Shown here one piece after another: positions 1-6,344 of a stretch of DNA of 8,942 nucleotides. The DNA comes from Spirochaetaceae bacterium (lineage in GTDB: Bacteria; Spirochaetota; Spirochaetia; Treponematales; Breznakiellaceae). A model generated the notes under the pieces. It was not told the origin of the DNA. It did no database searches and saw nothing but the letters and a program-made list of their open reading frames with translations. The position numbers and the translations under genes are program-made. Location: NCBI GenBank assembly GCA_031290405.1, contig JAITNO010000129.1, forward strand, positions 1-8,942, in the 5' to 3' direction. Within the stretch, counting starts at the first letter, position 1, and each line of letters starts with the position of its first letter.

Positions 1-107
1 GCATTAAAAATTTTTATTCCTTATAAGATAAAGAATTAGCTCTTTACATAAATTTTTAATATCGAAGCATAAATCCTTATAATACAAGGAAATACGATTT
101 TTAATGC
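1..107. repeat. AT-rich segment bounded by 11-base inverted repeats
   Basis: GCATTAAAAAT at 1-11 is the exact reverse complement of ATTTTTAATGC at 97-107. The bases between are very AT-rich, in sharp contrast to the G-runs that start at about 118. Inside are AAAAATTTTT (6-15), a second ATTTTTAAT (52-60), and a direct repeat TCCTTATAA at 18-26 and 74-82. A perfect TATAAT lies at 78-83 but has no good -35 at normal spacing. No gene is apparent. It may be a small MITE-like element or simply AT-rich DNA; the left boundary coincides with the window edge, so the repeat could extend further left. Confidence 0.45.
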
Positions 108-135
108 GCTGGCCCTGACGGGGGGGGCGTTGCGG

Positions 136-203
136 GGGGGCGCGCGCCCCCTGCTTGGGGGGTAGCGCGCAACGAAGTGCGCGCTCAGGGGGGCGTGCCC
201 CCC
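136..203. repeat. cluster of three GC-rich palindromes
   Basis: Three consecutive perfect inverted repeats are visible. GGGGGCGCGCGCCCCC (136-151) is a 16-base palindrome. GCGCGCA (165-171) pairs with TGCGCGC (178-184) around a six-base loop. GGGGGGCGTGCCCCCC (188-203) has six- to seven-base arms. They sit in noncoding DNA between the AT-rich segment and cysK. A related motif, GGGGC-GCGTT-GCCCC followed by GCTTGGGGG, lies at 8645-8668, and short GGGC-GCA-GCCC hairpins occur at 7494-7524. They are best read as REP-like intergenic palindromes. No U-run follows, so terminator function is not supported. Confidence 0.5.
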
Positions 204-260
204 TCCTCCCCTCTTCTCTTCTCTGCAAAAACAAAGCCGAAGGCTGGGGAAAGCCGCTTG

Positions 261-309
261 CAAACTCAAAGCGCATTGCTGGGGGCGTAGCGCCGTAGGC
301 CGCAAAAAG
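261..309 (-). repeat. dispersed intergenic repeat, copy A (inverted relative to copy B)
   Basis: Read on the minus strand, these 49 bases align without gaps to 8595-8643 read on the plus strand, with 41 of 49 identical. Both begin CTTTTTGCGGCCT and share the hairpin-forming CGGCGCT-n-CGCCC core and the GCAAT and GCTTTG blocks. Both copies lie in intergenic DNA next to GC-rich palindromes. The element is unrecognised, and the counts were made by eye. Confidence 0.6.
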
Positions 310-348
310 AGCCTGTGGCTCCCTGTGGCGCCTCTTGACCTTTTTGCG
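301..348. repeat. 9-base inverted repeat upstream of cysK
   Basis: CGCAAAAAG (301-309) is the perfect reverse complement of CTTTTTGCG (340-348). Between the arms, GAGCC-tgt-GGCTC forms a smaller hairpin. The right arm lies between the -35 and -10 of the proposed cysK promoter, and the left arm is the end of dispersed repeat copy A. It could be a terminator for transcription entering from the left or part of the repeat element. Confidence 0.35.
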
Positions 349-363
349 TTATGAATTCATAAT
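335..363 (+). promoter_or_regulatory. sigma-70-type promoter of cysK
   Basis: TTGACC (335-340) and CATAAT (358-363) each match five of six consensus positions and are separated by exactly 17 bases. Transcription would start near 370, giving a leader of about 33 bases before the cysK start at 403. That is too short for a T-box or other riboswitch. Confidence 0.7.
349..362. promoter_or_regulatory. 14-base perfect palindrome over the cysK -10 region (possible operator)
   Basis: TTATGAATTCATAA is a perfect palindrome that overlaps the promoter spacer and all but the last base of the -10 hexamer. A protein bound here would block RNA polymerase, so a repressor site is plausible. In Firmicutes cysK is repressed by the Rrf2-family regulator CymR, but this sequence is not recognised as a CymR site. 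The regulator is unknown. Confidence 0.4.
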
Positions 364-402
364 CCCGACTCAAGTACTAAGATATAAACGTGGAGGTTTA
401 TC

Positions 403-1323
403 ATGGCTAAAGCAGAAAAAATCACGGATCTGATCGGGAAGACCCCGATTGTGAGAATTAACAAAATGGACTCCGGCGGGGGGACGGTTTACGCAAAGCT
501 TGAGAGCTTCAACCCGTTGCACAGCGTGAAGGATCGCATTGCGCTCGCGATGATCGAAGAGGCTGAGAAGGCGGGGAAAATCAAGCCGGACACGACGGTG
601 ATTGAGCCGACGAGCGGCAACACGGGCATTGGCTTGGCCTACATCTGCGCGGTAAAGGGCTACAAGCTGATTTTGACGATGCCCGAAACGATGAGCATCG
701 AGCGGCGCAAGCTTCTAAAGGCGTTCGGCGCCCAACTGGAGCTTACCGAAGGCGCGAAGGGCATGAAGGGCGCGATTGCGAAAGCGGACGAGATTGCCGC
801 CGCGACGCCGAATTCCTTCATCCCGCAGCAGTTTGACAATGCGGCAAACCCCGCGATTCACGAAAAGACCACGGGGCCTGAGATTTGGGACGACACTGAA
901 GGCAAAGTCGACATCCTTGTCGGCGGCGTGGGCACCGGCGGCACGATTACCGGCGCGGGACGGTTCCTTAAATCGAAGAAGGCGTCGGTCAAGGTTGTCG
1001 CTGTGGAGCCCGCTTCGTCGCCGGTTCTTTCCGGCGGGCAGCCTGGGCCGCATAAGATTCAGGGCATCGGCGCGGGGTTTGTCCCCAAAGTCTTGGATAT
1101 GGCGCTTGTTGACGAGATCTATCAGACTGACGACGTGAAGTCCGGCAACGCCGCGCGAGAGGCGGCTAAGAAAGAGGGGCTCCTTATCGGCATCTCTTCC
1201 GGCGGAGCGCTTGAAGCGGCTCTTACCATCGCCAAGCGTCCCGAAAACAAGGGCAAAACTGTTGTCGTCGTCCTTCCCGACACCGGCGAACGTTATCTTT
1301 CGACGTGGCTCTGGGAAGTGTAA
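403..1323 (+). CDS. cysK: cysteine synthase (O-acetylserine sulfhydrylase A)
   Basis: This cytosolic PLP enzyme makes L-cysteine from O-acetyl-L-serine and sulfide, the last step of cysteine biosynthesis. The 306 residues are the normal length for a fold-type II CysK. Visible motifs are the PLP lysine K43 in NPLHSVKDR, the substrate loop TSGNTG (70-75), the phosphate-binding GVGTGGT (175-181), GIGAGFVP (221-228), and GISSGG (263-268), which contacts the PLP pyridine nitrogen. The C-terminus is PDTGERYLSTWLWEV. The start is fixed by GGAGG at 392-396, six bases before the ATG. It has its own promoter and is monocistronic, convergent with glnN. No cysE or sulfate-reduction genes lie nearby. His40 in the PLP loop is less usual than Ser or Ala. 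O-phosphoserine or cystathionine beta-synthase activity is less likely. Confidence 0.95.
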   Translation: MAKAEKITDLIGKTPIVRINKMDSGGGTVYAKLESFNPLHSVKDRIALAMIEEAEKAGKIKPDTTVIEPTSGNTGIGLAYICAVKGYKLILTMPETMSIERRKLLKAFGAQLELTEGAKGMKGAIAKADEIAAATPNSFIPQQFDNAANPAIHEKTTGPEIWDDTEGKVDILVGGVGTGGTITGAGRFLKSKKASVKVVAVEPASSPVLSGGQPGPHKIQGIGAGFVPKVLDMALVDEIYQTDDVKSGNAAREAAKKEGLLIGISSGGALEAALTIAKRPENKGKTVVVVLPDTGERYLSTWLWEV

Positions 1324-1327
1324 ACAA

Positions 1328-1405
1328 GGGAGGGGGGCTGGCGATGAATGGCGGCGATTTTTAAGACGCAATCAAGCTTCCATCGTTGCTCCCCCCTCCC
1401 CTTTT
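1328..1405. terminator. candidate bidirectional terminator between cysK and glnN
   Basis: GGGAGGGGGG (1328-1337) pairs perfectly with CCCCCCTCCC (1391-1400), and TTTT follows at 1402-1405. Inside, CGATG (1342-1346) can pair with CATCG (1381-1385), shortening the otherwise 53-base loop. It starts five bases after the cysK stop and ends 17 bases before the end of glnN, so it could stop transcription from both sides. The short U-run and long loop make it atypical. Confidence 0.45.
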
Positions 1406-1421
1406 GTCGTCAATCCCTTCC

Positions 1422-3542
1422 TTACAGTCTGAACAGCAGATCCTCGTATTCGGGATAGGGCCAGGATCCCTTGGCGACGAGTTTCTGAAGGGCGTCGGCT
1501 TTTGAGCGCGTCGCCTCCATTCCCGCCTTTACCTTTTCGTTGTAGGTCTTTGCCTGGGCAAAGGCGTCCTCGATCCTCTGCGCTTCCTGGAGCGCGTTTT
1601 CCAGCTTTACCGTTTCGCTGAAGAGGGCCGCCGCCAGTTCCGCAATCTTCTTGGCGCGCATCTCCTGCGGCTTTGAATCGGCGGAAATCGCCGCAAGAGC
1701 CGCCGCGTCGCGTGCAAGCTGCGCCCCGTAAGAGCTGACCGCCGGGAATATCGAACGGCGGGCCATGTCAATGGCCACTCCCGCCTCGATGTTGACCTGC
1801 TTCGAATAGTTTTCAAGGTAGATGTGGTAGCGGCTCTCCATCTCGTCCTTTGAAAGAACCTTGTGATCCTCGAACAGCTTGACGGCGTCGGCGCTTACCA
1901 GCACCGAGAGGGCGTCGGGCGTGCCAATGACGTTGGGAAGGCCCCGTCTCTCGGCTTCTTTTACCCACTCTTCGGAATAGCCGTTGCCGTTGAACACGAC
2001 GCGGCGGTGTTTGCCGTAGGATGCCTTGATTATCGCCTCAATCGCCTCGTTTTTCTTGTCCGCTTTTTCAAGCTTGTCGGCAAATTCGGACAGAACCTGC
2101 GCCACGGCAACGTTTAGGCAGGTGTTGGGCGTGGCAATCGACTGCGCCGAGCCGACCATCCTGAACTCAAACTTGTTGCCGGTAAAGGCGAAGGGGCTGG
2201 TCCTGTTGCGGTCGGAAACGTCTTTGGGGAGTTTTGGCAGGCTGGTAACGCCCAGCTCAATCTTCGTGCCGGATTCGCTCTTTGACGAAGCTTTTCCGTC
2301 GGCGATGTTGTCGAAAATCTCGGTGAGCGGACCGCCAAAGAAGATTGACACGATGGCGGGGGGGGCCTCGTTCGCGCCGAGCCGGTGTTCGTTGCCGCTG
2401 GTCGCAACCGACGAGCGCAAGAGGAGCGCGTACCGGTCGACAGCCTCGACAACGGCGGAGGCGAAGAGGAGGAAGCGGGCGTTCGACTCAGGATTTTCAC
2501 CCGGCTCAAAGAGGTTTACGCCGTCGTCCGTCGCCATCGCCCAGTTGTTGTGCTTGCCGGAACCGTTCACGCCGGCAAAGGGCTTTTCGTGGAGGAGCGC
2601 CTGCATTCCGTGCCTGTTCGCCACGCTGTGAATCGTCTCCATAACGAGCTGGTTCGCGTCGACGGCCTGACTGGTCGTGCTGTAAATCGGCGCGAGCTCA
2701 AACTGATTCGGGGCAACCTCGTTGTGCTGAGTCTTCGCGGGAATGCCGACCTTCCAGAGTTCATAGTTCAGTTCGCGCATGAACGTGGCGACGCGCTCTT
2801 TAATCGCGCCGAAATACTGATCCTCAAGCTCCTGCCCCTTGGGAGGCACATTGCCGAACACCGTCCTGCCGGTGAGGAGGAGGTCGCTGCGCTTGTCGTA
2901 GAAGGATTTGTCGACGAGGAAATACTCCTGTTCGGGACCGACCGTCGTGGTAACGCGCTTTGTCGTCGTGTTGCCGATCGCGCGGAGGACCCGCATCGCG
3001 TGTTTGTTCAGTGCGTCCATCGAGCGGAGCAGCGGCACCTTCATGTCAAGAGCGTGTCCGTAATAAGAAATAAACGCTGTCGGGATGCAGAGCGTCGTCC
3101 CCGTCGTATCCTGCTTGAGGAACGCCGGACTGGTAACGTCCCACGCCGTGTAGCCGCGGGCCTCAAAAGTCGCGCGGAGCCCTCCGGAGGGGAAGCTCGA
3201 TGCGTCGGGCTCGCCCTTGATAAGCTCCTTCCCCGAAAACTCCATGATCACCCTGCCGTCTCCCAGCGGGGAGATGAAAGAGTCGTGCTTTTCGGCGGTC
3301 AAGCCCGTCATCGGCTGGAACCAGTGCGTGTAGTGCGTCGCCCCCTTTCCCAGCGCCCAGTCGCGCATCGAGGCGGCCACCACCTCGGCTATGTCAAGGG
3401 TCAGCTCTTTTTCGCCCGCCTGAATCGCTAAAATCTCTTTATAGACGTTTTTAGGGAGCCGCTCCCGCATCAGCGCGTTGGAAAAACAGTTTGAGCCGTA
3501 AATCTCCGGCACGGGGGTCTTAGAAAAATCAATTTCGTTCAT
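1422..3542 (-). CDS. glnN: glutamine synthetase type III
   Basis: This cytosolic enzyme makes glutamine from glutamate, ammonia and ATP, the entry point of nitrogen assimilation. The 706 residues match the GSIII family (about 700-730), far longer than GSI or GSII. Visible are the GSIII hallmark THYTHWFQPMTGLTAEKHD (69-87), then FPSGGLRATFEARGYTAWD (117-135), the metal-binding GPEQEY (202-207), TQHNEVAPNQFELAP (271-285), the NGSGKHNNW catalytic loop (326-334), GNEHRLGANEAPPA (383-396) and NRTSPFAFTGNKFEFR (446-461). A long helical C-terminal region (about 540-706) is typical of the family. The start is placed at 3542 because GGAGG (complement of 3551-3555) lies eight bases upstream; an in-frame TTG at 3557 would lie within or before that site. 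No P-II or NtrC-type genes are in the window. Family assignment is very sure. Confidence 0.96.
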   Translation of the reverse strand: MNEIDFSKTPVPEIYGSNCFSNALMRERLPKNVYKEILAIQAGEKELTLDIAEVVAASMRDWALGKGATHYTHWFQPMTGLTAEKHDSFISPLGDGRVIMEFSGKELIKGEPDASSFPSGGLRATFEARGYTAWDVTSPAFLKQDTTGTTLCIPTAFISYYGHALDMKVPLLRSMDALNKHAMRVLRAIGNTTTKRVTTTVGPEQEYFLVDKSFYDKRSDLLLTGRTVFGNVPPKGQELEDQYFGAIKERVATFMRELNYELWKVGIPAKTQHNEVAPNQFELAPIYSTTSQAVDANQLVMETIHSVANRHGMQALLHEKPFAGVNGSGKHNNWAMATDDGVNLFEPGENPESNARFLLFASAVVEAVDRYALLLRSSVATSGNEHRLGANEAPPAIVSIFFGGPLTEIFDNIADGKASSKSESGTKIELGVTSLPKLPKDVSDRNRTSPFAFTGNKFEFRMVGSAQSIATPNTCLNVAVAQVLSEFADKLEKADKKNEAIEAIIKASYGKHRRVVFNGNGYSEEWVKEAERRGLPNVIGTPDALSVLVSADAVKLFEDHKVLSKDEMESRYHIYLENYSKQVNIEAGVAIDMARRSIFPAVSSYGAQLARDAAALAAISADSKPQEMRAKKIAELAAALFSETVKLENALQEAQRIEDAFAQAKTYNEKVKAGMEATRSKADALQKLVAKGSWPYPEYEDLLFRL

Positions 3543-3572
3543 AAGAAATTCCTCCAAAAATGAATTTCCTCA

Positions 3573-3601
3573 ATCTTTAATTGAAATCAACATAATGTCA
3601 A
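3573..3601 (-). promoter_or_regulatory. promoter of glnN
   Basis: On the minus strand a perfect TTGACA (complement of 3596-3601) is followed after 16-17 bases by a weak -10, TAAAGAT (complement of 3573-3579). Transcription would start roughly 25 bases upstream of the start codon. The perfect -35 with a poor -10 leaves room for activation. No other operator is obvious, and no terminator was found between the upstream gene end at 3698 and here. Confidence 0.5.
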
Positions 3602-3697
3602 GACAACAAAAAGGTAAGTTTTTGAAAACGCCAACACATTTATCACAAATAGGTACTGTTAGAGGATGGTTCGCCTTGCGTTACCCACAGACAAACC

Positions 3698-5137
3698 CTA
3701 CCATTTTTTCCCAATCCTCCATGAAAGATAATAATCAAGCCCTTCCTCCTTTTCTTTTTTTGCGATTCTGACGCTCAGCCTGCCCAGCTTTCCTTGCATC
3801 GACGCGCCGAGCGACAGGGTGAAAACATCGTCCTTTTCCGGCTGGGTTTTATACGAAAACGCCCCCTTGAGCGTAACAACATACACCGGCGCGGATATCT
3901 CGACATCCGTCTTAACATACTCATTATAGGTAAAACGCACAGCCGGACGGAGGGGACCGGCGTTCATGCCGGCAAAGGCGACATACCGATCCTCGACCTG
4001 CGCCGGGTTCTGGGCGTCCCTTTCAAATTCAAAGGAAACGCGGGACGGCGTTATGAAAAACCCCTTCATAATGGGGAAGCGATAGGCAAGCTTGGTTGAA
4101 AACCGGTCGAAGGGCTTCCCCACGGCGGCTGCCCTAAGGCTTGTTGAAGCCAGAATCAGCATATTCCGCTTCCCGAACCATTCGAACTTCCCGCCGGCCC
4201 TCAAGCCTGAGCCGGGGATGCTCCCGTCGCTCGCGCTGTAGCCGGTTCCCGCGCCGTCGCAGGCAAAGGACACGCGCCAGGGCGCATCCCCTATGCGGAC
4301 GGCGCCGTTGACATAGACGCCTTCGCCCATTGCAAAGACCTCACTGTGGGCAAAATCAGACGAAAAGCTCACATACGGGCTGGAAAACGTAACATTGAGC
4401 GCGTAAAAATCCATCCTCCGCGGTGGAAGATACGGTTTGTCGGAAAACCAGGTACTCTGTTTGCGTTCGGGAACGGTTTTGCCCGAAAACATCCCCTCAA
4501 AACGGAGCTTCGCATCCGATTTTTTGCCATTGCCAAAGTGGAAATCGCTCCCCACCTGATAGAGCGCGTTTCTTTCGGCGTCAATGGCAATCGCAGCGTC
4601 GACTTTCGCTTTAAGCCCAACAGGAAACGCCGCATTGCCGTCAAACAGCGGAGCCAGAGGCGACCCCACAGCCACATACCACGAATCTTTGCCGCTTGCC
4701 AACGCCTCCGTTCGCACGTCCGCGCCGCTCGCCCTGTGCGTTTCAAAATAAGGCGTCGCATGGGCCCACACGTTCCGCGTTCGCGCGTCAAGCCCCCACG
4801 TTTGAAGCTGCCCGTAGAGGACGCGCGAATTGGTTTCGCGCTGATAGAGGGCGACGGCGAAGACGCTCACGCCGGATGTCCAGCCGTCTTTCGGCGGCGC
4901 GGCGCGCCTATCCAGCAGCTCGCTGCGGAAAGACAAGCCGAAGGGCGCGGAGAGCGCGATTTTCAGCCTGTTGGCCATGATTCCGTCGTATTCCCACGAG
5001 CCCGCCTGAAGCAGTTCAAACCCGAAGCGTTCTTTTATAAAAGAAAGCGCGTCAGGCGCCTCGGGCGCCTCCTCCGCCGCCGCGCATAAAAAGCCCGCCG
5101 CCGCAAACAGCGCCGCGCATATCATTGTTGTTTTCAC
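3698..5137 (-). CDS. secreted, probably outer-membrane beta-barrel protein of unknown function
   Basis: Not recognised by sequence. The 479-residue product begins with a clear Sec signal peptide: a short basic start, a hydrophobic stretch (about 5-19) and a likely cleavage near CAAA|EEAP. The rest has no hydrophobic helix. It is a run of short alternating polar/hydrophobic strands rich in aromatics and glycine, such as VRFTYNEYV, VYVVTLKGAFSYK and FTLSLGASMQGKL. It ends in DYYLSWRIGKKW, an aromatic-ending last strand as in many outer-membrane barrels. The start is a GTG at 5137 with no clear ribosome binding site; an ATG four codons later is the alternative. It shares strand with glnN but is 155 bases upstream of it, and glnN has its own promoter. 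It is divergent from the TPR lipoprotein gene. A porin-like or surface protein is an inference. Confidence 0.75.
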   Translation of the reverse strand: MKTTMICAALFAAAGFLCAAAEEAPEAPDALSFIKERFGFELLQAGSWEYDGIMANRLKIALSAPFGLSFRSELLDRRAAPPKDGWTSGVSVFAVALYQRETNSRVLYGQLQTWGLDARTRNVWAHATPYFETHRASGADVRTEALASGKDSWYVAVGSPLAPLFDGNAAFPVGLKAKVDAAIAIDAERNALYQVGSDFHFGNGKKSDAKLRFEGMFSGKTVPERKQSTWFSDKPYLPPRRMDFYALNVTFSSPYVSFSSDFAHSEVFAMGEGVYVNGAVRIGDAPWRVSFACDGAGTGYSASDGSIPGSGLRAGGKFEWFGKRNMLILASTSLRAAAVGKPFDRFSTKLAYRFPIMKGFFITPSRVSFEFERDAQNPAQVEDRYVAFAGMNAGPLRPAVRFTYNEYVKTDVEISAPVYVVTLKGAFSYKTQPEKDDVFTLSLGASMQGKLGRLSVRIAKKEKEEGLDYYLSWRIGKKW

Positions 5138-5160
5138 GACATTATTTATGCGTTTTCCTG

Positions 5161-5238
5161 CGCCGCGCTTTAGAGGAGGGCACGTCCCAGTCGCTTTTTG
5201 CCTCCTACGGCGCTCTCCTCTACCCCGCCGCGCTCTAG
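5161..5238. repeat. inverted and direct repeats in the divergent intergenic region
   Basis: TAGAGGAG (5171-5178) is the reverse complement of CTCCTCTA (5215-5222). Around them CGCCGCGCTTTAG (5161-5173) recurs with one mismatch as CGCCGCGCTCTAG (5226-5238). The region separates two divergent genes, so these could be shared regulatory sites or a stem-loop in a leader RNA. Strong promoters are not evident here on either strand apart from TATACT at 5259-5264. Confidence 0.3.
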
Positions 5239-5258
5239 CACAAGAAGGGCGTTCGGCT

Positions 5259-5264
5259 TATACT
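5259..5264 (+). promoter_or_regulatory. candidate -10 element of the lipoprotein gene cluster
   Basis: TATACT matches five of six -10 positions. It ends six bases before the ATG at 5271, so a normal start site would fall on or next to the A of that ATG, implying a leaderless message. There is no good -35 at 16-18 bases upstream (TAGCAC at 5236-5241) and no Shine-Dalgarno sequence before the ATG. Confidence 0.3.
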
Positions 5265-5270
5265 CCGCGC

Positions 5271-5894
5271 ATGGCGTTACCGATGAAAAAACGGGCGTGC
5301 GCGCCTTTGGTTTGCTTTATCGCGCTCTTTTGTGCGTGCGAGGGCGTCGGGGGAAAGCTGCAGCTCGTCGAAGGGAACTTTTATTTTTCGCGGGGGATGA
5401 TGAACGAGGCCGTCGGCGCGTACCTCCTGGCGCGCGAGAACCCGTCCCTGGCCCCCTATGCGGACTTCGCGCTCGGCACGGCGTATCTTGTGCTCGAGCA
5501 GCAGGAAGCCGCCCTCGAACGCTTTCTGAAGGCCGAAGAGGGCCTGGCCTCGCCGGCGGAAAACGTCAATCTTCTTTACCGGATTCGCTACAACAGCGGC
5601 GTCGTGCGCTTTGAGCGCGGGGATTTCAAGGGCGCCGCGGACGATTTTCAGGGCGCCCTCAAGGCCGACGGCTCGGCGCGGGAGGCGAAGCGCAACCTTG
5701 AGTTAAGTCAAATATCGCTCCACATGAAAAATCAAGCCTCCGCCATTGAAGAAACGCAAACCAGCGCGATTGCCGAAGAACGGGACGGGCGGCAGGGCGA
5801 GATCATCTTTGACTTTGTGCGTCAAAAGGAGCTTGAACGCTGGAAGAGCTGGGAATGGACGGGCGGCGAAGCGGAAAGCGGGGCGGATTATTAA
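5271..5894 (+). CDS. TPR-repeat lipoprotein
   Basis: A 207-residue protein predicted to be exported and lipid-anchored. Basic MKKR (5-8) is followed by a hydrophobic stretch (12-20) and LFCAC, with Cys23 the best lipidation site; Phe at -3 is loose for proteobacteria but tolerated in spirochaetes. About three TPR-like helical pairs follow (about 31-60, 61-94, 104-137), with YADFALGTAYLVLEQQEAAL and NSGVVRFERGDFKGAADDF as the clearest. The C-terminal part holds a polar linker and EIIFDFVRQKELERWKSWEW, reminiscent of the tail of BatC-type TPR proteins, but no batA, batB or batD gene is in view. The start is uncertain: ATG at 5271 or ATG at 5283, neither with a Shine-Dalgarno. It is the first gene of a likely three-gene operon. 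It probably acts as a scaffold for a protein complex; the partner is unknown. Confidence 0.8.
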   Translation: MALPMKKRACAPLVCFIALFCACEGVGGKLQLVEGNFYFSRGMMNEAVGAYLLARENPSLAPYADFALGTAYLVLEQQEAALERFLKAEEGLASPAENVNLLYRIRYNSGVVRFERGDFKGAADDFQGALKADGSAREAKRNLELSQISLHMKNQASAIEETQTSAIAEERDGRQGEIIFDFVRQKELERWKSWEWTGGEAESGADY

Positions 5895-6281
5895 ATGGCC
5901 AACGTGATGCGCCTAGAGCTGTACCGGCCAATCTCTTACGTGCGGGACGACGCGCTCGATCCGTTTAACGTCGCCGCCTCCGCCGTCGCCTCCGCCGAAG
6001 GCGAGTTGCTCTTTTGCTTTCAGGCGGAGCCTCTGGAGCTGCAATGCGCCGGTTTTGAGCTGTATGACGGGGAAATCCACGAAGAAGTCGCCCTCCCCGC
6101 AGGGCGCTATTGCTTCGCCCAGGAACGCGAGCTCCTTGCAAGGCGCGCGATTGCGGACATGGCGGCGGAGATTCGGCGTTTTGCCGCCGGCGACGGCTGT
6201 GAACTTGAAAACAAACTCTATCTGCGCTACCTTTTTGAAGACGGAAAAATCGTTACCCAGCTTTTTCACCCACACCGTTAG
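5895..6281 (+). CDS. conserved-looking small protein, function unknown
   Basis: Not recognised. This is a 128-residue soluble protein without signal peptide or membrane segment. It begins MANVMRLELYRPISYVRDD, continues as mixed strands (GELLFCFQAEPLELQ, FELYDGEIHEEVALPAGRY), has a helix around 78-98 (ERELLARRAIADMAAEIRRF), and ends in a strand pair LYLRYLFEDGKIVTQLFHPHR. Its ATG directly follows the TAA of the TPR gene with no base between, so translation is very likely coupled; no strong Shine-Dalgarno is seen in the GC-rich end of that gene. The tight coupling suggests a role linked to the lipoprotein. The reading frame keeps the codon use of its neighbours, which supports it being real. 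Confidence 0.75.
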   Translation: MANVMRLELYRPISYVRDDALDPFNVAASAVASAEGELLFCFQAEPLELQCAGFELYDGEIHEEVALPAGRYCFAQERELLARRAIADMAAEIRRFAAGDGCELENKLYLRYLFEDGKIVTQLFHPHR

Positions 6282-6344
6282 GGACGCGCTGATTAACGAG
6301 GGGCAGGCAAAATTGCGAAAGATTTGCCCGCAGAAGGAGACCCC

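Noticed and set aside
4..305. Two overlapping minus-strand frames of about 90 codons at the left end
   Set aside because: They run through G-runs, palindromes, the dispersed repeat and the AT-rich island, switching composition abruptly. No ribosome site or family features.
370..402. Riboswitch or T-box leader before cysK
   Set aside because: The predicted leader is only about 33 bases, too short for any such element.
2385..3431. 348-codon plus-strand open frame
   Set aside because: It lies wholly opposite glnN, whose catalytic motifs are intact on the minus strand. The plus-strand product is Arg/Val-rich with no recognisable family.
4346..5089. 247-codon plus-strand open frame opposite the secreted protein
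   Set aside because: Very arginine-rich shadow frame. The minus-strand frame has a signal peptide and regular strand pattern.
5148..5270. Upstream extension of the TPR lipoprotein to an ATG at 5148
   Set aside because: It would bury the signal peptide behind 41 arginine- and proline-rich residues, and there is no ribosome site before 5148.
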